A stretch of 64,000 nucleotides of DNA from Mallotus nudiflorus (taxonomy: Eukaryota > Streptophyta > Magnoliopsida > Malpighiales > Euphorbiaceae): the NCBI GenBank assembly GCA_947683625.1, contig CANTUR010000663.1:186001-250000 (forward strand). The letters run 5' to 3'. The position numbers were made by a program, and so were the translations under genes. The notes under the pieces are model-generated. The model did not search any database and had not been told where the DNA came from. It saw only the letters and a program-made list of their open reading frames with translations. Below, piece after piece: positions 12,546-23,848 of this stretch; position 1 is the stretch's first letter, and each line of letters opens with the position of its first letter.

Positions 12546-14640
12546 TTTTATTTGAATCCACCATCCAATTTGCCCTTTGTTTTTTGTCTTCTTGTTTTAG
12601 TTGTGAAATCTGATTGAAAACAAAAAATGTATCTTCATTTCCTGTTATTTTCCATTTCTTTCCTTCATTTTCTGTGTTCATGATAAAGCTAAGAAACAAG
12701 AAAAGCAGCAAGAATTTTGACACTGCTATTTTCCTTACAAAAAACAGGGCAAGAAAAAACAAGAATCACAAATAAGAAGCAACAGGATGTACTCCAAAGT
12801 CATATTTCAAACAGATAATTAAAGCCTCGGGAGCTCTTAGGAGGCCAGATTTTTGCATTACATCAATCAAACTTCAGACACCCAATGTTTATAAGAGTTT
12901 AAATTTGTAAGTTGAAGTTTTAATGTTTATAAGAGCATCCATAATAGTTTCCACTTTAAAAGTGTAATACTAATATGAGATCATTACTTTATAAACATTG
13001 AGGGTTATGATTTTGGGGTCGCAAGAAAACTAAGAAAATTTTTAATATTACATTTTTAATCCTATACTTCCAGAGAGAGAGATAATTGTGGAGAAATTAT
13101 TTTATAATTTGACATAAGACGCAACAGTACTGTAGCTGTTGCGACTCGCTACATATTTTCCACTTGCTCCTAGCTTTTGGTGACTTTTTGACTTCCTATT
13201 TTGTTAATTAATCTTCAATCTAGGGCAAACATTGCTTCTATCCTCGAATTACTGTGAACAAATGCTTTTCTTCAATGACATCAAAACTCAACATAGATCT
13301 ATTAAGTTCCTACTAGATCCAACATAAATTGAGCTTGATGAAGAGTTCCATCTCTGAAATCAAGTAGCCATCAAGATTTGAAATTCAAATATAGATTAGA
13401 TTTGCAAATCTTCTTCCTTGAATTTTGTTTTCAAAACCCTAAAAATCAAATACAAAATAACCTTAAAATGGAAATAAAACCCACAATAAAATTGAGATCA
13501 AAACTCAAACTAAGTTATTATAATATAGATAAGAAAAAAAAATTAGGTATTTGGATGGTTTTTGGAACTAGAAGGGAAATCAAAAAGAAGATGGATGAAC
13601 AGTAAGACTACAGAGAAAAGAAAAATTAACACGGGAATATTTAGAGTTTGCTTTATTATTCCTTTTTTCTTATTTTTTTCCTACTATAAATTACACATAT
13701 AATAGATTAAACTCATTATGAAATCACATATTTATTTTAATAATTCTTAACATATATCCCATAAATAAATAGATTAATTTTCTTAAAAATGATTTCAGTA
13801 TTTTTTGAAAATTAATTTATTACTTTTGAAAATTTTTTTATTAATTTAAAAATTTTTTTATCATAACCATTCTTAATTACAAATATTCTATCTAAGTAAT
13901 TTAACTTCATCACATAATTTAAATCAATGGAAACATAAGCAATAATATAATAAACACTAATTTTAATTAATTTAACTTCATTACCATTGCAAACTTCAAC
14001 TGCGGATATGTTAATGCAAAAAATAAGGTATGTCTATGTAACACGAGTGTATAATGTACATACAGTTACCGTTGAATGTGCTTCAGATGTTACCACCGTC
14101 ACGTTAAAAAAAAAAAAAAATTCTAGCCCTTCATGATGCGTATAGACACTCTCACTCGCTGTTGGAGGCGATCATAGTTTAATGGTGTAGTTGTTATACC
14201 CTTTAGTCTCTTTACACGCCATTAGAGATGGCCTAAGTTAAACTAATTTAGGGCAACCCGCTATTAATTCTTGATAAGAAAAATTCAAGTCCTCCTTCTA
14301 AAGGATTTTGACGTTCTGCATTCCTAGAGCAGAACTAAATTTAACGATGCTAAGAGAACCTTGCTCTATTTATGGTATCGAACGCCCATGAATAGAAAGA
14401 AAAATGCATCTGTTCAATATAGTACCTAAACAATCCATCATTATATAGACAAACTATGAAAGCCAGCTAACCCTCCTCAAACATTGTTCATTTAAAATTC
14501 AACATCGATGTTAATAAACACTGCAAAATAAGCACACTTCCACAAGAAGCCCTGGACAAGGTAACAGCCTAACATAGAGAGACAAAATTTCCTTTCCATG
14601 GAATGCATTTACTGTTGAATAACACAATAATTTTAACTTT
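12546..14640. other. Intergenic sequence between the tRNA and fibrillarin genes
   Basis: No supported gene. A phrase GAGCATCCATAATAG near 12934 resembles one end of a MITE, but I found no matching opposite end. The last about 140 bp (14500-14640) are expected to be the fibrillarin 3' UTR on the minus strand. Confidence 0.4.
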
Positions 14641-17482
14641 CTAGGCAGCAGCAGCTTTCTGCTTCTTGGGCATCCGATAACCACCAATAACACAAGCATG
14701 GTCTCGTTCAAATGGCTCAAGAGTGACCTGTTCAGAAGGCTTGAACTGCTCCTGTGTCATCTTCTTCACTTCACTTTCAAATACAGCCTCAGCGGGAACA
14801 GTGGAATCAATGCAATTTGCCTGTTTTAGACCAATTAAAGCAATGAATACAAGCCACAACAGAAAGGATAATTCACCACGGGTATTTATTTGATAATCTA
14901 ACCTTTATTGAAATAACAAAATGGCCACCAGCTTTCAGAAAGTAGGAAGCATTCAGTGCCAAAATCCTTGCCTGGAAAGGCAATTTGAAAAAAAAAATAT
15001 CAGACAAAATTCAGAAATAAAGGCTAAATATTGATTGCCCCATGTAATTTCACACTTCTATTTCAACAGAAGAACAAATTGTTTGCTGTTGGCATCACAT
15101 CAGCTTGATTATTCCCATGCTGCAACTGTATTAGTCAACTAAGCAGCTATAAAACCCAATGCAATTGATGTGCAATACGATAAGGTAAGAGCAAAGAAGA
15201 GGGAGGAACCTATGTAGGAAATTGCAGCGACATAGTAATCGTGACAATGTGCAACTTAAAGATTAAAAAAAAAAAAATGTTACAAAGCAAACGAGCATGC
15301 AGACAGGCATTGAAGAGTAGCAATCTGGATCAAAAAAATGCATAGTCCGCAGCCCAGTTAAATGAGCTGGATAATGCACTAGGTGATAACATGATTGACC
15401 ATCTTATCCACTTTGTACTTGTTAATAAAATTTTCCATCAGCTTAATTAACATATGGAAGACCCCTATAATCTTGACATCTAGTTTGGGCTTCAAAACAG
15501 CTTAGTACAGAAAACAGTCCAACACTAATTTTACACAATCTACATAACTTCAACATCTAACAGAAATATTTGAACATAAATAATGTGAAATCAATATTAA
15601 CAGCATTTAAATGCCCATCACTAACCAAGTAATTATTAAATCAGATAAAAGTGTTACATTGCGAAATAATGCATTCATTGGAAAAAAATGCTCAAGGAAA
15701 TATCAAATTTAAGTTGACAATACCAACAAAAAAATAGAAAAGTAAGCATCCCAATGCCAACAATAATGATAGTCAAACATGAATTCAAATCAGATATTCA
15801 AGCCTTGTTAAGGTTTGTGCAAAACTAAATTCACAAGAAAAGGGAATACAACATTCTCATCAGTTAAAAAACGTGAAAAATATCAGACCATATAAAAAGT
15901 ATTTTGAAAAGATTTGTAAGAGCATCAGAAACTCGGAATTGTATCACCCATGATGTCTAGAAGGGGAATCCGAGTACCTCATCAAATGCTAGATAAGCAG
16001 ATGATATAAAAGTCGCAGCTTATTTCACAGAAAAAAGAAAAGTCTCAAATTATTTAAAAAAAAAAAAGATTCTTCATACAAGTAACTAGTAAAGATAAGT
16101 AACTTGATATTGCATCAGAAGCTCGAGTTTACATCACCCATGCAGTCCTGAAGGGGAATCCGAGTAAATTTCATCATATGCACATTATCTCACTCAATGG
16201 AGTAAAAGGTTGCAATTTAAAAAACAATAAAAAGACATGCAAATGAAGCATTAAGGAAAAAAAATCATTGTAGATTAATTTAAAAAATATTCTACCTGAA
16301 AAGAAAACTGTTAATTGATGTTGCCACATGCATTCTTAAAATTCAATTAAAGCAGCTTTTTACTTCGATCAATTAAATCAGGGACAGGAACCAAACCTGA
16401 TCGGGCTGAGCAACATCAGAAAATATCACATCCACCATGCCAACAAGCATGCGGTACTTGGCTGGATGTCTGGCATCTTCAATGATGGGTATAACATTTG
16501 TGCGCTTCTTCGCCATGTTAACCAAGTCTCTCCCACTTCTGTGAGAAAATTCCACTGCATAAACCACCCCTGTCTGCAAATTAAAGTCCAAAATAGAAAC
16601 CAATATAAGCAACCCTACCAACAAAAAAACCCAGCAAACTACATTTTTTTTTCACAATGGATACTTACAGGGCCAACAAGGTCAGAGACATGAGAGACTG
16701 TGGTGCCAGAAGCCGCACCAAGGTAGAGAACCTTAGAACCAGGTTTCTAAAATTAAAAGAACAAAGACACAAAACTGAAATCAGTAACACTATGTAGAAT
16801 GTAACTCCAAAAAAAGTGTTCACGGATATTTCAAATGCATAAAAAAGAAGTAGCATGGATAAGTAGAAGAGTTACCATCCAAATGTTATCAACACCACCA
16901 AGAATGGCAGCAGCTAATTTTGATCTGAAGGGATTCCAGATCCTGTATTCAACTTTAGTACCATCTTCATTCTGAGAAAGATACAGTTACGATCTTCAAA
17001 ACAAGAAAAATAATCATACTCAAAATGAAGATAACTAATAGAGGCACAATGAAATAACCTGCACAGAGATCCTCTTCTCATTGTAGACAGCTTCACCAGG
17101 AACAAGATTTTTAGTGACAAGAGCATCTTCTTTACCACCCTTAGCAATAAATACCCCTTCATGTCTATGTGGCTCTATTACTACTTTGCTTCCACCTTTC
17201 ATTCCTCCACCTCGTCCACCACCACGTCCTCTTCCTCCACCGCGTCCTCCTCCACGGCCGCCGCCGCGACTTTGCATTCCACTCCCACCTCTTCCACCTC
17301 CTCTTCCTCCTCCACCTCTACCTCTTCCTCCTCCATCTCCTCTTCCACCTCTGAATCCACCACCACGGCCTGCATACAATTAATTAACCAAAAACAGAAA
17401 TCAATACATTTTTCCTCACACTCAGAAACAAACAGAAAATTATAAGGACTTTATGAGTAATTTTACCTCTTGGAGGTCTCAT
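14641..17482 (-). CDS. FIB: Fibrillarin, rRNA 2'-O-methyltransferase, seven exons
   Basis: Fibrillarin is the catalytic subunit of nucleolar box C/D snoRNPs and methylates ribose 2'-OH of rRNA with S-adenosylmethionine. My exons, 5' to 3' on the minus strand, are 17482-17467, 17369-17059, 16971-16876, 16746-16669, 16573-16397, 14971-14903 and 14820-14641. All joins keep frame, giving 308 residues, the size of plant fibrillarins. Residues 1 to about 75 form the Gly/Arg-rich (GAR) domain, starting MRPPRGRGGGFRGGRGDGG. The methyltransferase fold follows: IWNPFRSKLAAAILGGVDNI, the SAM-binding VLYLGAASGTTVSHVSD, the signature VYAVEFSHRSGRDL, then VIPIIEDARHPAKYR and VDVIFSDVAQPDQ. The C-terminus is basic (MPKKQKAAAA). 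Intron 5 (16396-14972, about 1.4 kb) is by far the longest and carries two snoRNAs. The promoter holds a TATA box and a telo-box. Nothing suggests inactivation. Confidence 0.97.
15921..15990 (-). ncRNA. U60: Box C/D snoRNA, U60-like, copy B (fibrillarin intron 5)
   Basis: On the minus strand, box C TGATGA (15984-15979) and box D CTGA (15928-15925) are enclosed by a terminal stem AGCA/TGCT. Between them lie a guide stretch CTCGGATTCCCCTT, a degenerate D' (CTAGA) and a C'-like GGTGAT. The guide is complementary over 13 nt to a 25S rRNA segment AAGGGGAATCCGA, as I recall it. Arabidopsis fibrillarin genes are known to carry a U60-type snoRNA in intron 5, the same position. The RNA is presumably released from the spliced intron. 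The core boxes and stem are seen; expression and the exact methylated base are inference. Confidence 0.82.
16111..16182 (-). ncRNA. U60: Box C/D snoRNA, U60-like, copy A (fibrillarin intron 5)
   Basis: Box C ATGATGA (16177-16171) and box D CTGA (16118-16115) are closed by a TGCA/TGCA terminal stem on the minus strand. It has the same guide CTCGGATTCCCCTT as copy B, a C'-like GGTGATG, and a different, degenerate D' (CAGGA). The stretch just before box D differs from copy B, so only the D' guide is conserved. It lies 120 bp upstream (in transcript order) of copy B, which makes the pair a tandem snoRNA duplication in one intron. Confidence 0.82.
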
Positions 17483-17568
17483 TATTTCTGCTGAGAAAGA
17501 TAGAGCGAAAAGGTATTGCTCAGCGAGGGAGGCGAAATGCAGTTTGAGCTGAGAGGGAGACCAGGGGG

Positions 17569-17602
17569 CTTTTATACTCACAGTTTTAGGGTTTAGGGTT
17601 TT
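17569..17602 (-). promoter_or_regulatory. Fibrillarin promoter: TATA box and telo-box
   Basis: On the minus strand TATAAAAG lies at 17576-17569, about 87 bp before the ATG. Directly upstream, at 17602-17585, is a double AAACCCTAAA repeat. This telo-box (interstitial telomere motif) is known to mark plant promoters of translation and ribosome-biogenesis genes in dividing cells, which fits fibrillarin. Confidence 0.75.
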
Positions 17603-18630
17603 TAGCGATGTTCTTTTTGTTCCCCTTTTTAATTTTAAGGGTGCTTTGCTAATTACACGGATTTGTGATGTAGAGTTTATCAAGGCCACTCATAATTGGA
17701 CACCTAATAAGTTATCAGGCTTTGCACGATGGTTTTCCTCTGGCCCATTTCAACTTCTACTTTTAAGAAGCCCACGGGCGCTAATGTCACTTGAGAGTTG
17801 AGAGTTTAGGGCCTAAAGAGGTATATCATGCTGCTTTCTGTTCTCTTTCGTGTTGTAATAGAAACCAATAAAAAAAATTTGCCAAAACTTCCCCAATTTT
17901 GACTGGAAAAAATAAAAAATAAAAAAACATAGTATAAATTATTGAATTATTTATTAATTTAATAAATTTAGAGAGAGAAAATTAGTATAAGTTATTATTA
18001 ATGTAATTGAAATTGTTTTAAACATTTTCAATTTATATTTGTATTGTTTAAATATTTAGAATCATATACGATGCTAACCCATAAGAGTTCTATAATCTCA
18101 TAAATGTGTTAAATTCATTTTGCATTCTATATGCTACCCCATATGGTATAATAAGAGAGTCACATTATATAATCTTAAAATAAATCACTCATTAATGCAT
18201 TATATACCTTTATCTTAAGAGAATTGTATCCTTATCATCAACATAAATAAAGTAAATGACAGATTATGGCAATGTCATGGAATAATTGAAAACAAAAAAT
18301 TGTATTGAAATAGATAACAAATCATCCAACATGTTAAATGAGTAAAGACATCCGCGCAAAATTTTCAAACTTCTCATTTATTGCCCAAGACTGGTTAACA
18401 ATTGAAAAATTGCTGATGGGTAAAATAGGCTTTGAAGTTCAACTCTCCTGGCAAAAAAATCTTCTTAAGCATGTCCCACTTCGAGATGAATATGCAGAAA
18501 CATGGACTACAGCCTACATTACAAATAAATTTCAGGCCAGCTAACAAATTCCAAGCTATTAAGTGAGGATGTAAATATCATATTTCCATACAAAGGTGGT
18601 TGTGTAAAAGGGCAAATTTGCAACCATTGA
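17603..18630. other. Spacer between fibrillarin promoter and RPS9M 3' end
   Basis: No recognised gene. The 17.6-17.85 kb part is probably distal promoter of fibrillarin. The part near 18.3-18.6 kb has an open frame of 68 codons without recognisable similarity; it may lie in the 3' UTR of the downstream S9 gene. Confidence 0.35.
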
Positions 18631-21600
18631 TCAACGCTTGACCCATTGGAAGCTTTTTCTTGCTTTTGCTTTTCCGGGTTTCTTCCTTTCAACCGCACGA
18701 GGATCCCTCGTCAAGAAACCAGCTGGTGAGACAAAACAAATGAAACAGAATGAATATAGCTCTTGAGACTTTTTTTTTCCTTAAAAAATGAATACGATGA
18801 TAACAGTAATTTTAAGCTATAACTGATCTTTGAACTAAAATTATCCAAATTACCCCCCTTCCCACGAATCACACTTTAATGAATGCTGTACTCACCTCAA
18901 ACAGGAGATGAAGATGAGTATCTTCGTCAATTGGTAACAACATGTTTAACATGTATAGGATACCGAGGCATAATCTAAAAGCCATACAATTAAAACAAGA
19001 GTGAAAAGGGAATGCTTCACAGGGCTGTACCATTTCTTAGGGGTGGCCGTAAATCTGGTTCCCAATTTTGCATGGCCCTGCTGATCCCTAGCTGAATAGC
19101 TCCAACTTGCCCTGTCACCATGAAATGTTTTTGGTCAAATATAGTTTAAATCAGCACAAAACTAAGGGTGGTTACAAACTTCCAATTTGAGTGATGATAA
19201 TTATAATCTCTCATAAACTGTTATATTAAGCTACTATAGAGATTGTACTGATGGTGAACAAATACCTTCAAAAACCTGCATAAATATCATATCGAACCCA
19301 ATAAAATTGATAAAATTTTATCAGAAATATACAAGATTATATAACATTGAAGGAACCAAGAGCCACACGATGCTCCTCAAACCCACCATTAACTAAGGAT
19401 GGTTCTCTAACTGAAAATTCAAATACATGAACCATTTCTTTGCTGTCAGACCAATCAATCACCACATTGGAACAAGTGAGAAGCAAAAGCCAAGGGAGAT
19501 AGAATTAGATATATTCAGGAATGAAAGGGAAACTAATGGTTTGTATTCGCAATTCACACTGTCAACTCTAGAAGTGTAGGAGAAATTGCACACATAACCT
19601 TCACTAAAAAAAAAAAAACAGAGGCTGTCTTCTTAAAAGACATTAAGATTGCTTAAAAGCAAATCTTAGGCAGCCAATGGCAACTGAAATAAATAAAATA
19701 CAAGACCAAAAGCAAAATAAATAAATAAGCTTTATGGCAAAATGAAGCATATATTACAATATTGCATAAATGTCAGCTAAAACACAGAGAAATGCTGTAT
19801 TGACAAGAAACTGGCACTAGAGGACAGAATAGAAAAGAAGCAACTACTAGTGAAGCTCACCTGTAGTACCACCTCCTTTCACGGTGCATTTGACATCCCA
19901 AAGACCCAAGGTTTTTGTCTCAGAAAAGGGTCGCAATAGGGCAGCACGATGATCAAGCATAGGGAAATATACATCAAATTCTTTATCATTAATTAAGAAT
20001 TTTCCATTGCCAGGTTCAATCCAAACACGAGCTATACTGCATTTCCTTCTTCCAGTCCCGTAAGCTCTTCCTTTTTCATCTACTTGTCTCACTCTGGCTT
20101 TGGCAACTTCTTCTTGCTTCTGACGCTCTATTTCAGCTCTTGAGGATTTTCTTGTGTTCTTTTCATAACGCATGTCTTCAATTTCACTTAGAGGAGGTAA
20201 CCCCTCAACCCCTTCAAAATCCCTCAAAGCAATCAAACTGTCGAGCATAGCATCTGTTATTCCAGAAGCTGCAATTAGGTCACCAAATGCACGATTTGGA
20301 CCTGCAATGAGACATAGAGGATCAATGTAAAGCTGTACAGAACATCTGTGAAGGTCAAAAAGTTGCTTATCCACAACATTAAACTGTATCTGCAACCTTT
20401 GGAACTGCTATGCAATCAGCTAATTACAATAAATAATCCTTATACCTCAATAGACCAGCAAAATTAGAGGCAAACTTCTTGATCAAGCCATTGAACTAGA
20501 TAACTTAGTGGTGCATATAATTTGACAGAATTCAGTTAAAGTTCCAAAGCACAATTGTCAAATAATGAGTAATCAGTTTGTGTTCCCAAGGTGGAACAGC
20601 CATGTCACATGTCCAACCTTTTGTGGAGAATGATGGCTGCAACAGTAGCCCCTTTTTTACCCATTCAACTCTTCTACAGGACACCGTCGCCCTTGAACAT
20701 GCTTCAGAGAACAAAATCCACTTTCCCTTGGCCTTTTCAAAGGGGAATAAAACTCAGTTATCTAAGGCCATTGCTTTTGCAAGACATCATAAAGTTACTC
20801 AGAGTTGAGTTAGCTTTACGATGCTATGGTCACTTCATATTCTAATAACCCACATTGAATCCAATCTTGCAATGCAATGCACGCTTTGTACTTAAACAAA
20901 CTAAACTAGCTCTAGGCGGGATTGAAAAAAACTCCTGTTACATTTGCAAGAATGTATAGCGTAGCTTATAATTTAAGAAGAAATGTACAACAGTTAGCCG
21001 TATTAGCTCATTCACAACCAATTAATTAACTAAGATATCCTATGGACAATAAAAACACTAGGCTGATCAAGAACAATGCACATTTTTCATTTTATGTTAA
21101 ACAGCTGCTAACCTTTCTTTGAGATTTCGGAACTTTACACTAAAATCAAGGGGGAAGATTCTGTTTTGTACAGTAAAATGCATTCGTAACCAAAATAACT
21201 GGTTGTTTAGGTTCTATCAATAGTCAAAACAAAAACAAAAACAAAAAGTTACCTTTAAGTACAGCAGTAAGTTCCTTCTCCTCTTTTTCAATAATTTTTT
21301 GTTCCTCATTCTTTTCACTCTCCGAATTGACACTAGTCTCAGTGCTACTACTAATTTCACTAGTATCAGTGCTGACCTCTTCAAGATCAAACACATTTTT
21401 TTTCTCGTCCTCAGCGTCATACAAGCTCCACATCTTATATCCTTCCGAAGTCAACCACTGATTGTTAGCACCACCAGCTTCAGAATCCTTGTCAATTCTG
21501 TCGGATAAATCTTTGCCATCATCACCGCCTTTCTCATCTAACCATGACTCTTGATCAGGAGCTGGAGCATCAGTAATCCCAGCTAAGCCGCTTTCGTTCA

Positions 21601-21814
21601 CTTGAAATGAATCAAATTTTTCATCACTGGAAAGTTTCCATACGTTGTTGTCGTTGTTGTTGTTGTTGCTGTTTCCTCGATCGGAGGAGAAGTGTCGGAG
21701 GAGGAGACTGGGATTTGAAATAGGAGGAGGAGAAAGAGGACAAGAGTGTGATTTTGAGGAAAGATTGTAGAGTAGACGTAAATGTGAGGGCTTTGGGAGG
21801 AGACGAGAAAGCAT
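18631..21814 (-). CDS. RPS9M: Mitochondrial small-subunit ribosomal protein S9 (uS9m), four exons
   Basis: This is a nuclear gene for protein uS9 of the mitochondrial ribosome small subunit, which contacts the P-site tRNA through its basic tail. My exons are 21814-21253, 20301-19861, 19111-19031 and 18722-18631. The joins are in frame and give 391 residues. The N-terminus starting MLSRLLPKPSHLRLLYNLSS is rich in Arg, Ser and Leu without early acids, typical of a mitochondrial presequence. A long acidic, Ser-rich linker follows (about residues 50-250), then the S9 domain: GTGRRKCSIARVWIEPGNGK, NDKEFDVYFP, and the family signature GGGTTGQVGAIQLGISRAM split across the exon 2/3 junction. The end is GFLTRDPRAVERKKPGKAKA through SFQWVKR, the tRNA-contacting tail. 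An in-frame open stretch extends 83 codons upstream of the chosen start (to 22063); I chose 21814 because the presequence begins there. Intact in appearance. Confidence 0.93.
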
Positions 21815-22873
21815 TGTCGAGAGAGTGGAGAAACAGCGGGAAAGAGGGAGGTTTTGTGCTTTGATTAATTGCGGTAGGGTTTTAGATTTGGGGATTTGGA
21901 TTTTCTGACTCCGATCCGGTTCAATGAAACGACCCGTCGGATCAGTTGGATCTGGGTCTGGGCTTTCATGGTTTTTTTGGGTCATGATTACGGAAAAATC
22001 AAGAAGGAGAGGCGAGTTCTCGAATCGACAACCTTCAAATGCCCGTATTAAAATTTTAACCATTTGACCAAAGTATGAATCTTTTATGGTTGTGCAAATT
22101 TTTCGTTACACTTACTTTTGTATTTGTATTTACAAACATTATCAAAAAACAAAGATAAACTACATGATTAAACAATATTATTGTTCTGATCTTAAATTCC
22201 ATGATAGAGTAATGCACGGATGCGCTTTTAAGTATATGTTGAAGAAGATATGATGGCTATTTTATTTTATTCTTTAGCTGATAGCACCATTTTATTATTA
22301 ATATTTACAACCTATATGTACATATTTGCATTGACAACCTACCATTGAACTAAACTTTGTCGTTTGGAATGACTAATGTATGTAAAACGCTAAAGACTAG
22401 ACGTCCAAACTGAAAGTAAGTTACCAGTACTACTAGGTCTGCATTTTTGCCTGATTTAAGGTTTTTGTTTTGTTTGTGGGTTTGTTTCGTTGCCGTGGGC
22501 TTTTTCAGTTTTATGGTATTTGATAATGAGCGGCCCAACCTACAAGTTACGCCGTGTCCTCACCGCGTAAGAATTTGTTTCCCAATGGCATGCGCCTGCA
22601 GTGGATATTCCTGCCTCAGATACCACGCTATCCTACTACCATACTTTAATTCCTCAACCGGTTGTCTCCGGTAGCTGTTTCACGCTCTACTTGTTAACCT
22701 CCATCTGTCTGTTATTCGTTGTCATACAGCTCTGTCCGAAGCAGGAATGCATGGTTCGCAAATGGCGACAAGAAAGAGAAAAAAAAGTGCTTACTCCCTA
22801 AGCTATCTCTCTATTTAACACTCTTTTACTAAAAGACCCTTCACCAAACCCCTATTTAATTGTATGTTGTACT
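21815..22873. other. Divergent intergenic region between RPS9M and the SRC2-like gene
   Basis: The 21.8-22.06 kb part is the likely leader of RPS9M on the minus strand, and it is open in the same frame as the protein. The rest is non-coding spacer shared by the two divergent genes. No further gene is supported. Confidence 0.4.
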
Positions 22874-22946
22874 GGAATGTTCCAAAAGCACCGAGGACAA
22901 CATTGTAAAATTGTCATAGCAGTTTCTATTGGATGACTTATTTAAA
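22874..22946 (+). promoter_or_regulatory. Promoter of SRC2-like gene: HSE-like site, inverted CCAAT and TATA-like box
   Basis: GGAATGTTCC at 22874-22883 is a perfect inverted GGAA/TTCC pair, the core of a heat-shock element. ATTGG (CCAAT on the other strand) follows near 22928. A TATTTAAA box is at 22939-22946, about 93 bp before the start codon. The leader after it is CT-rich. SRC2 genes are known to respond to cold and other stress; regulation here is inference. Confidence 0.5.
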
Positions 22947-23038
22947 GGGGCCATCCTCATCTCCATCAACACCACCACTTCTGCACTATCTGTTTCAGTT
23001 GTTTTTATTTTTTATTATTATTATTTTATATACCGAAA

Positions 23039-23848
23039 ATGGGTTCCCGACATGAGATCGAGGTCACCGTTTCATCGGCCAAAGATCTGAAAAATGTAAA
23101 CTGGCGCCATGGCTCTCTCAGGCCATACGCCGTTCTTTGGGTCGATCCGAACAGCAAGTGCTCCACCAAAGTAGATGAAGAAGGCGATACTTGTCCTTTC
23201 TGGGATCAGACCATCGTCATCCCCTTGCCGCCCGGTCCCATTGAAGACCATACTCTGTACATCGACATCGTCCATGCCAATGCTGAGGAAGACACCAAGC
23301 CACTCATCGGATCGGCTCGACTAAAACTCGTTGAAGTTCTTGATGATGTCGGAATAGGCCAGCGATTCAACCGCACACTCCAGCTGAAGCGTCCCTCTGG
23401 CAGGCCTCAAGGGAAAGTGGATGTTAATGTTACAATCAGAGAACCTTATCGTCCCCCGCCTGGATACTATGCGCCACCTTACGGTGTCCCGCCGCCCTCC
23501 GCTTCCAGAGACTATCCTTACGCAAGTCCATATTCTGCTCCGCCTCCGCCGCAGCCGTATTATGCAACTGGAACACCGCCTAGTGGATATCCGTACGGGG
23601 CACCCCCACCCCCACCAGTTTACGGTCAGGCAGGTTATAATTACGGTCAGCAACCGGTGTATGCGCAAGAGGAAAAGAAGAAAAGTAAGTTTGGAGGAAT
23701 GGGAACAGGATTGGCTGTGGGCGCAGTTGCTGGGGCTCTAGGTGGACTCGCATTGGCCGAGGGTGTTGATGCCCTTGAGGACCACATTGCTGATGAAGCA
23801 GCAGAGAGAGTTGAGGACGATCTTGGCTATGATGGGGATGATTTCTAG
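23039..23848 (+). CDS. SRC2: SRC2-like C2-domain protein
   Basis: A single-exon frame of 269 residues. Residues about 5-135 form a C2 domain (EVTVSSAKDLKNVNWRHG, then PYAVLWVDPNSKCSTKVD and PFWDQTIVIPLP), a fold that binds membranes, often with Ca2+. Residues about 138-215 are rich in Pro and Tyr (PPPGYYAPPYG, PSGYPYGAPPPPP). A Lys-rich stretch, a Gly/Ala-rich hydrophobic segment (MGTGLAVGAVAGALGGLALA) and an acidic tail ending DGDDF follow. This order is that of plant SRC2 (soybean gene regulated by cold 2), which in Arabidopsis is linked to ER-to-vacuole traffic and to activation of a respiratory-burst oxidase at the plasma membrane. Length and domains agree with the family. The precise role here is inference. 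Confidence 0.93.
   Translation: MGSRHEIEVTVSSAKDLKNVNWRHGSLRPYAVLWVDPNSKCSTKVDEEGDTCPFWDQTIVIPLPPGPIEDHTLYIDIVHANAEEDTKPLIGSARLKLVEVLDDVGIGQRFNRTLQLKRPSGRPQGKVDVNVTIREPYRPPPGYYAPPYGVPPPSASRDYPYASPYSAPPPPQPYYATGTPPSGYPYGAPPPPPVYGQAGYNYGQQPVYAQEEKKKSKFGGMGTGLAVGAVAGALGGLALAEGVDALEDHIADEAAERVEDDLGYDGDDF

Noticed and set aside
14090..14240. Possible MITE end with CCATTAGAGATGGCCTAA
   Set aside because: No matching inverted end was found at a sensible distance.
15780..15870. A third snoRNA candidate in fibrillarin intron 5 with a TGATGAG box
   Set aside because: No terminal stem and no guide similar to the other two; TGATGA and CTGA occur by chance at this spacing.
17114..17445. Three overlapping plus-strand open frames rich in Pro, Ser or Leu
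   Set aside because: They are the antisense of the Gly/Arg-rich repeat of fibrillarin exon 2; low-complexity GGN codons leave the other strand open.
18338..18544. 68-codon plus-strand open frame
   Set aside because: No recognisable domain, no exon partners, and it lies where the S9 3' UTR or spacer is expected.
23072..23741. Other-frame open stretches within the SRC2-like gene
   Set aside because: Shadows of the single real frame, which has a clear C2 domain.
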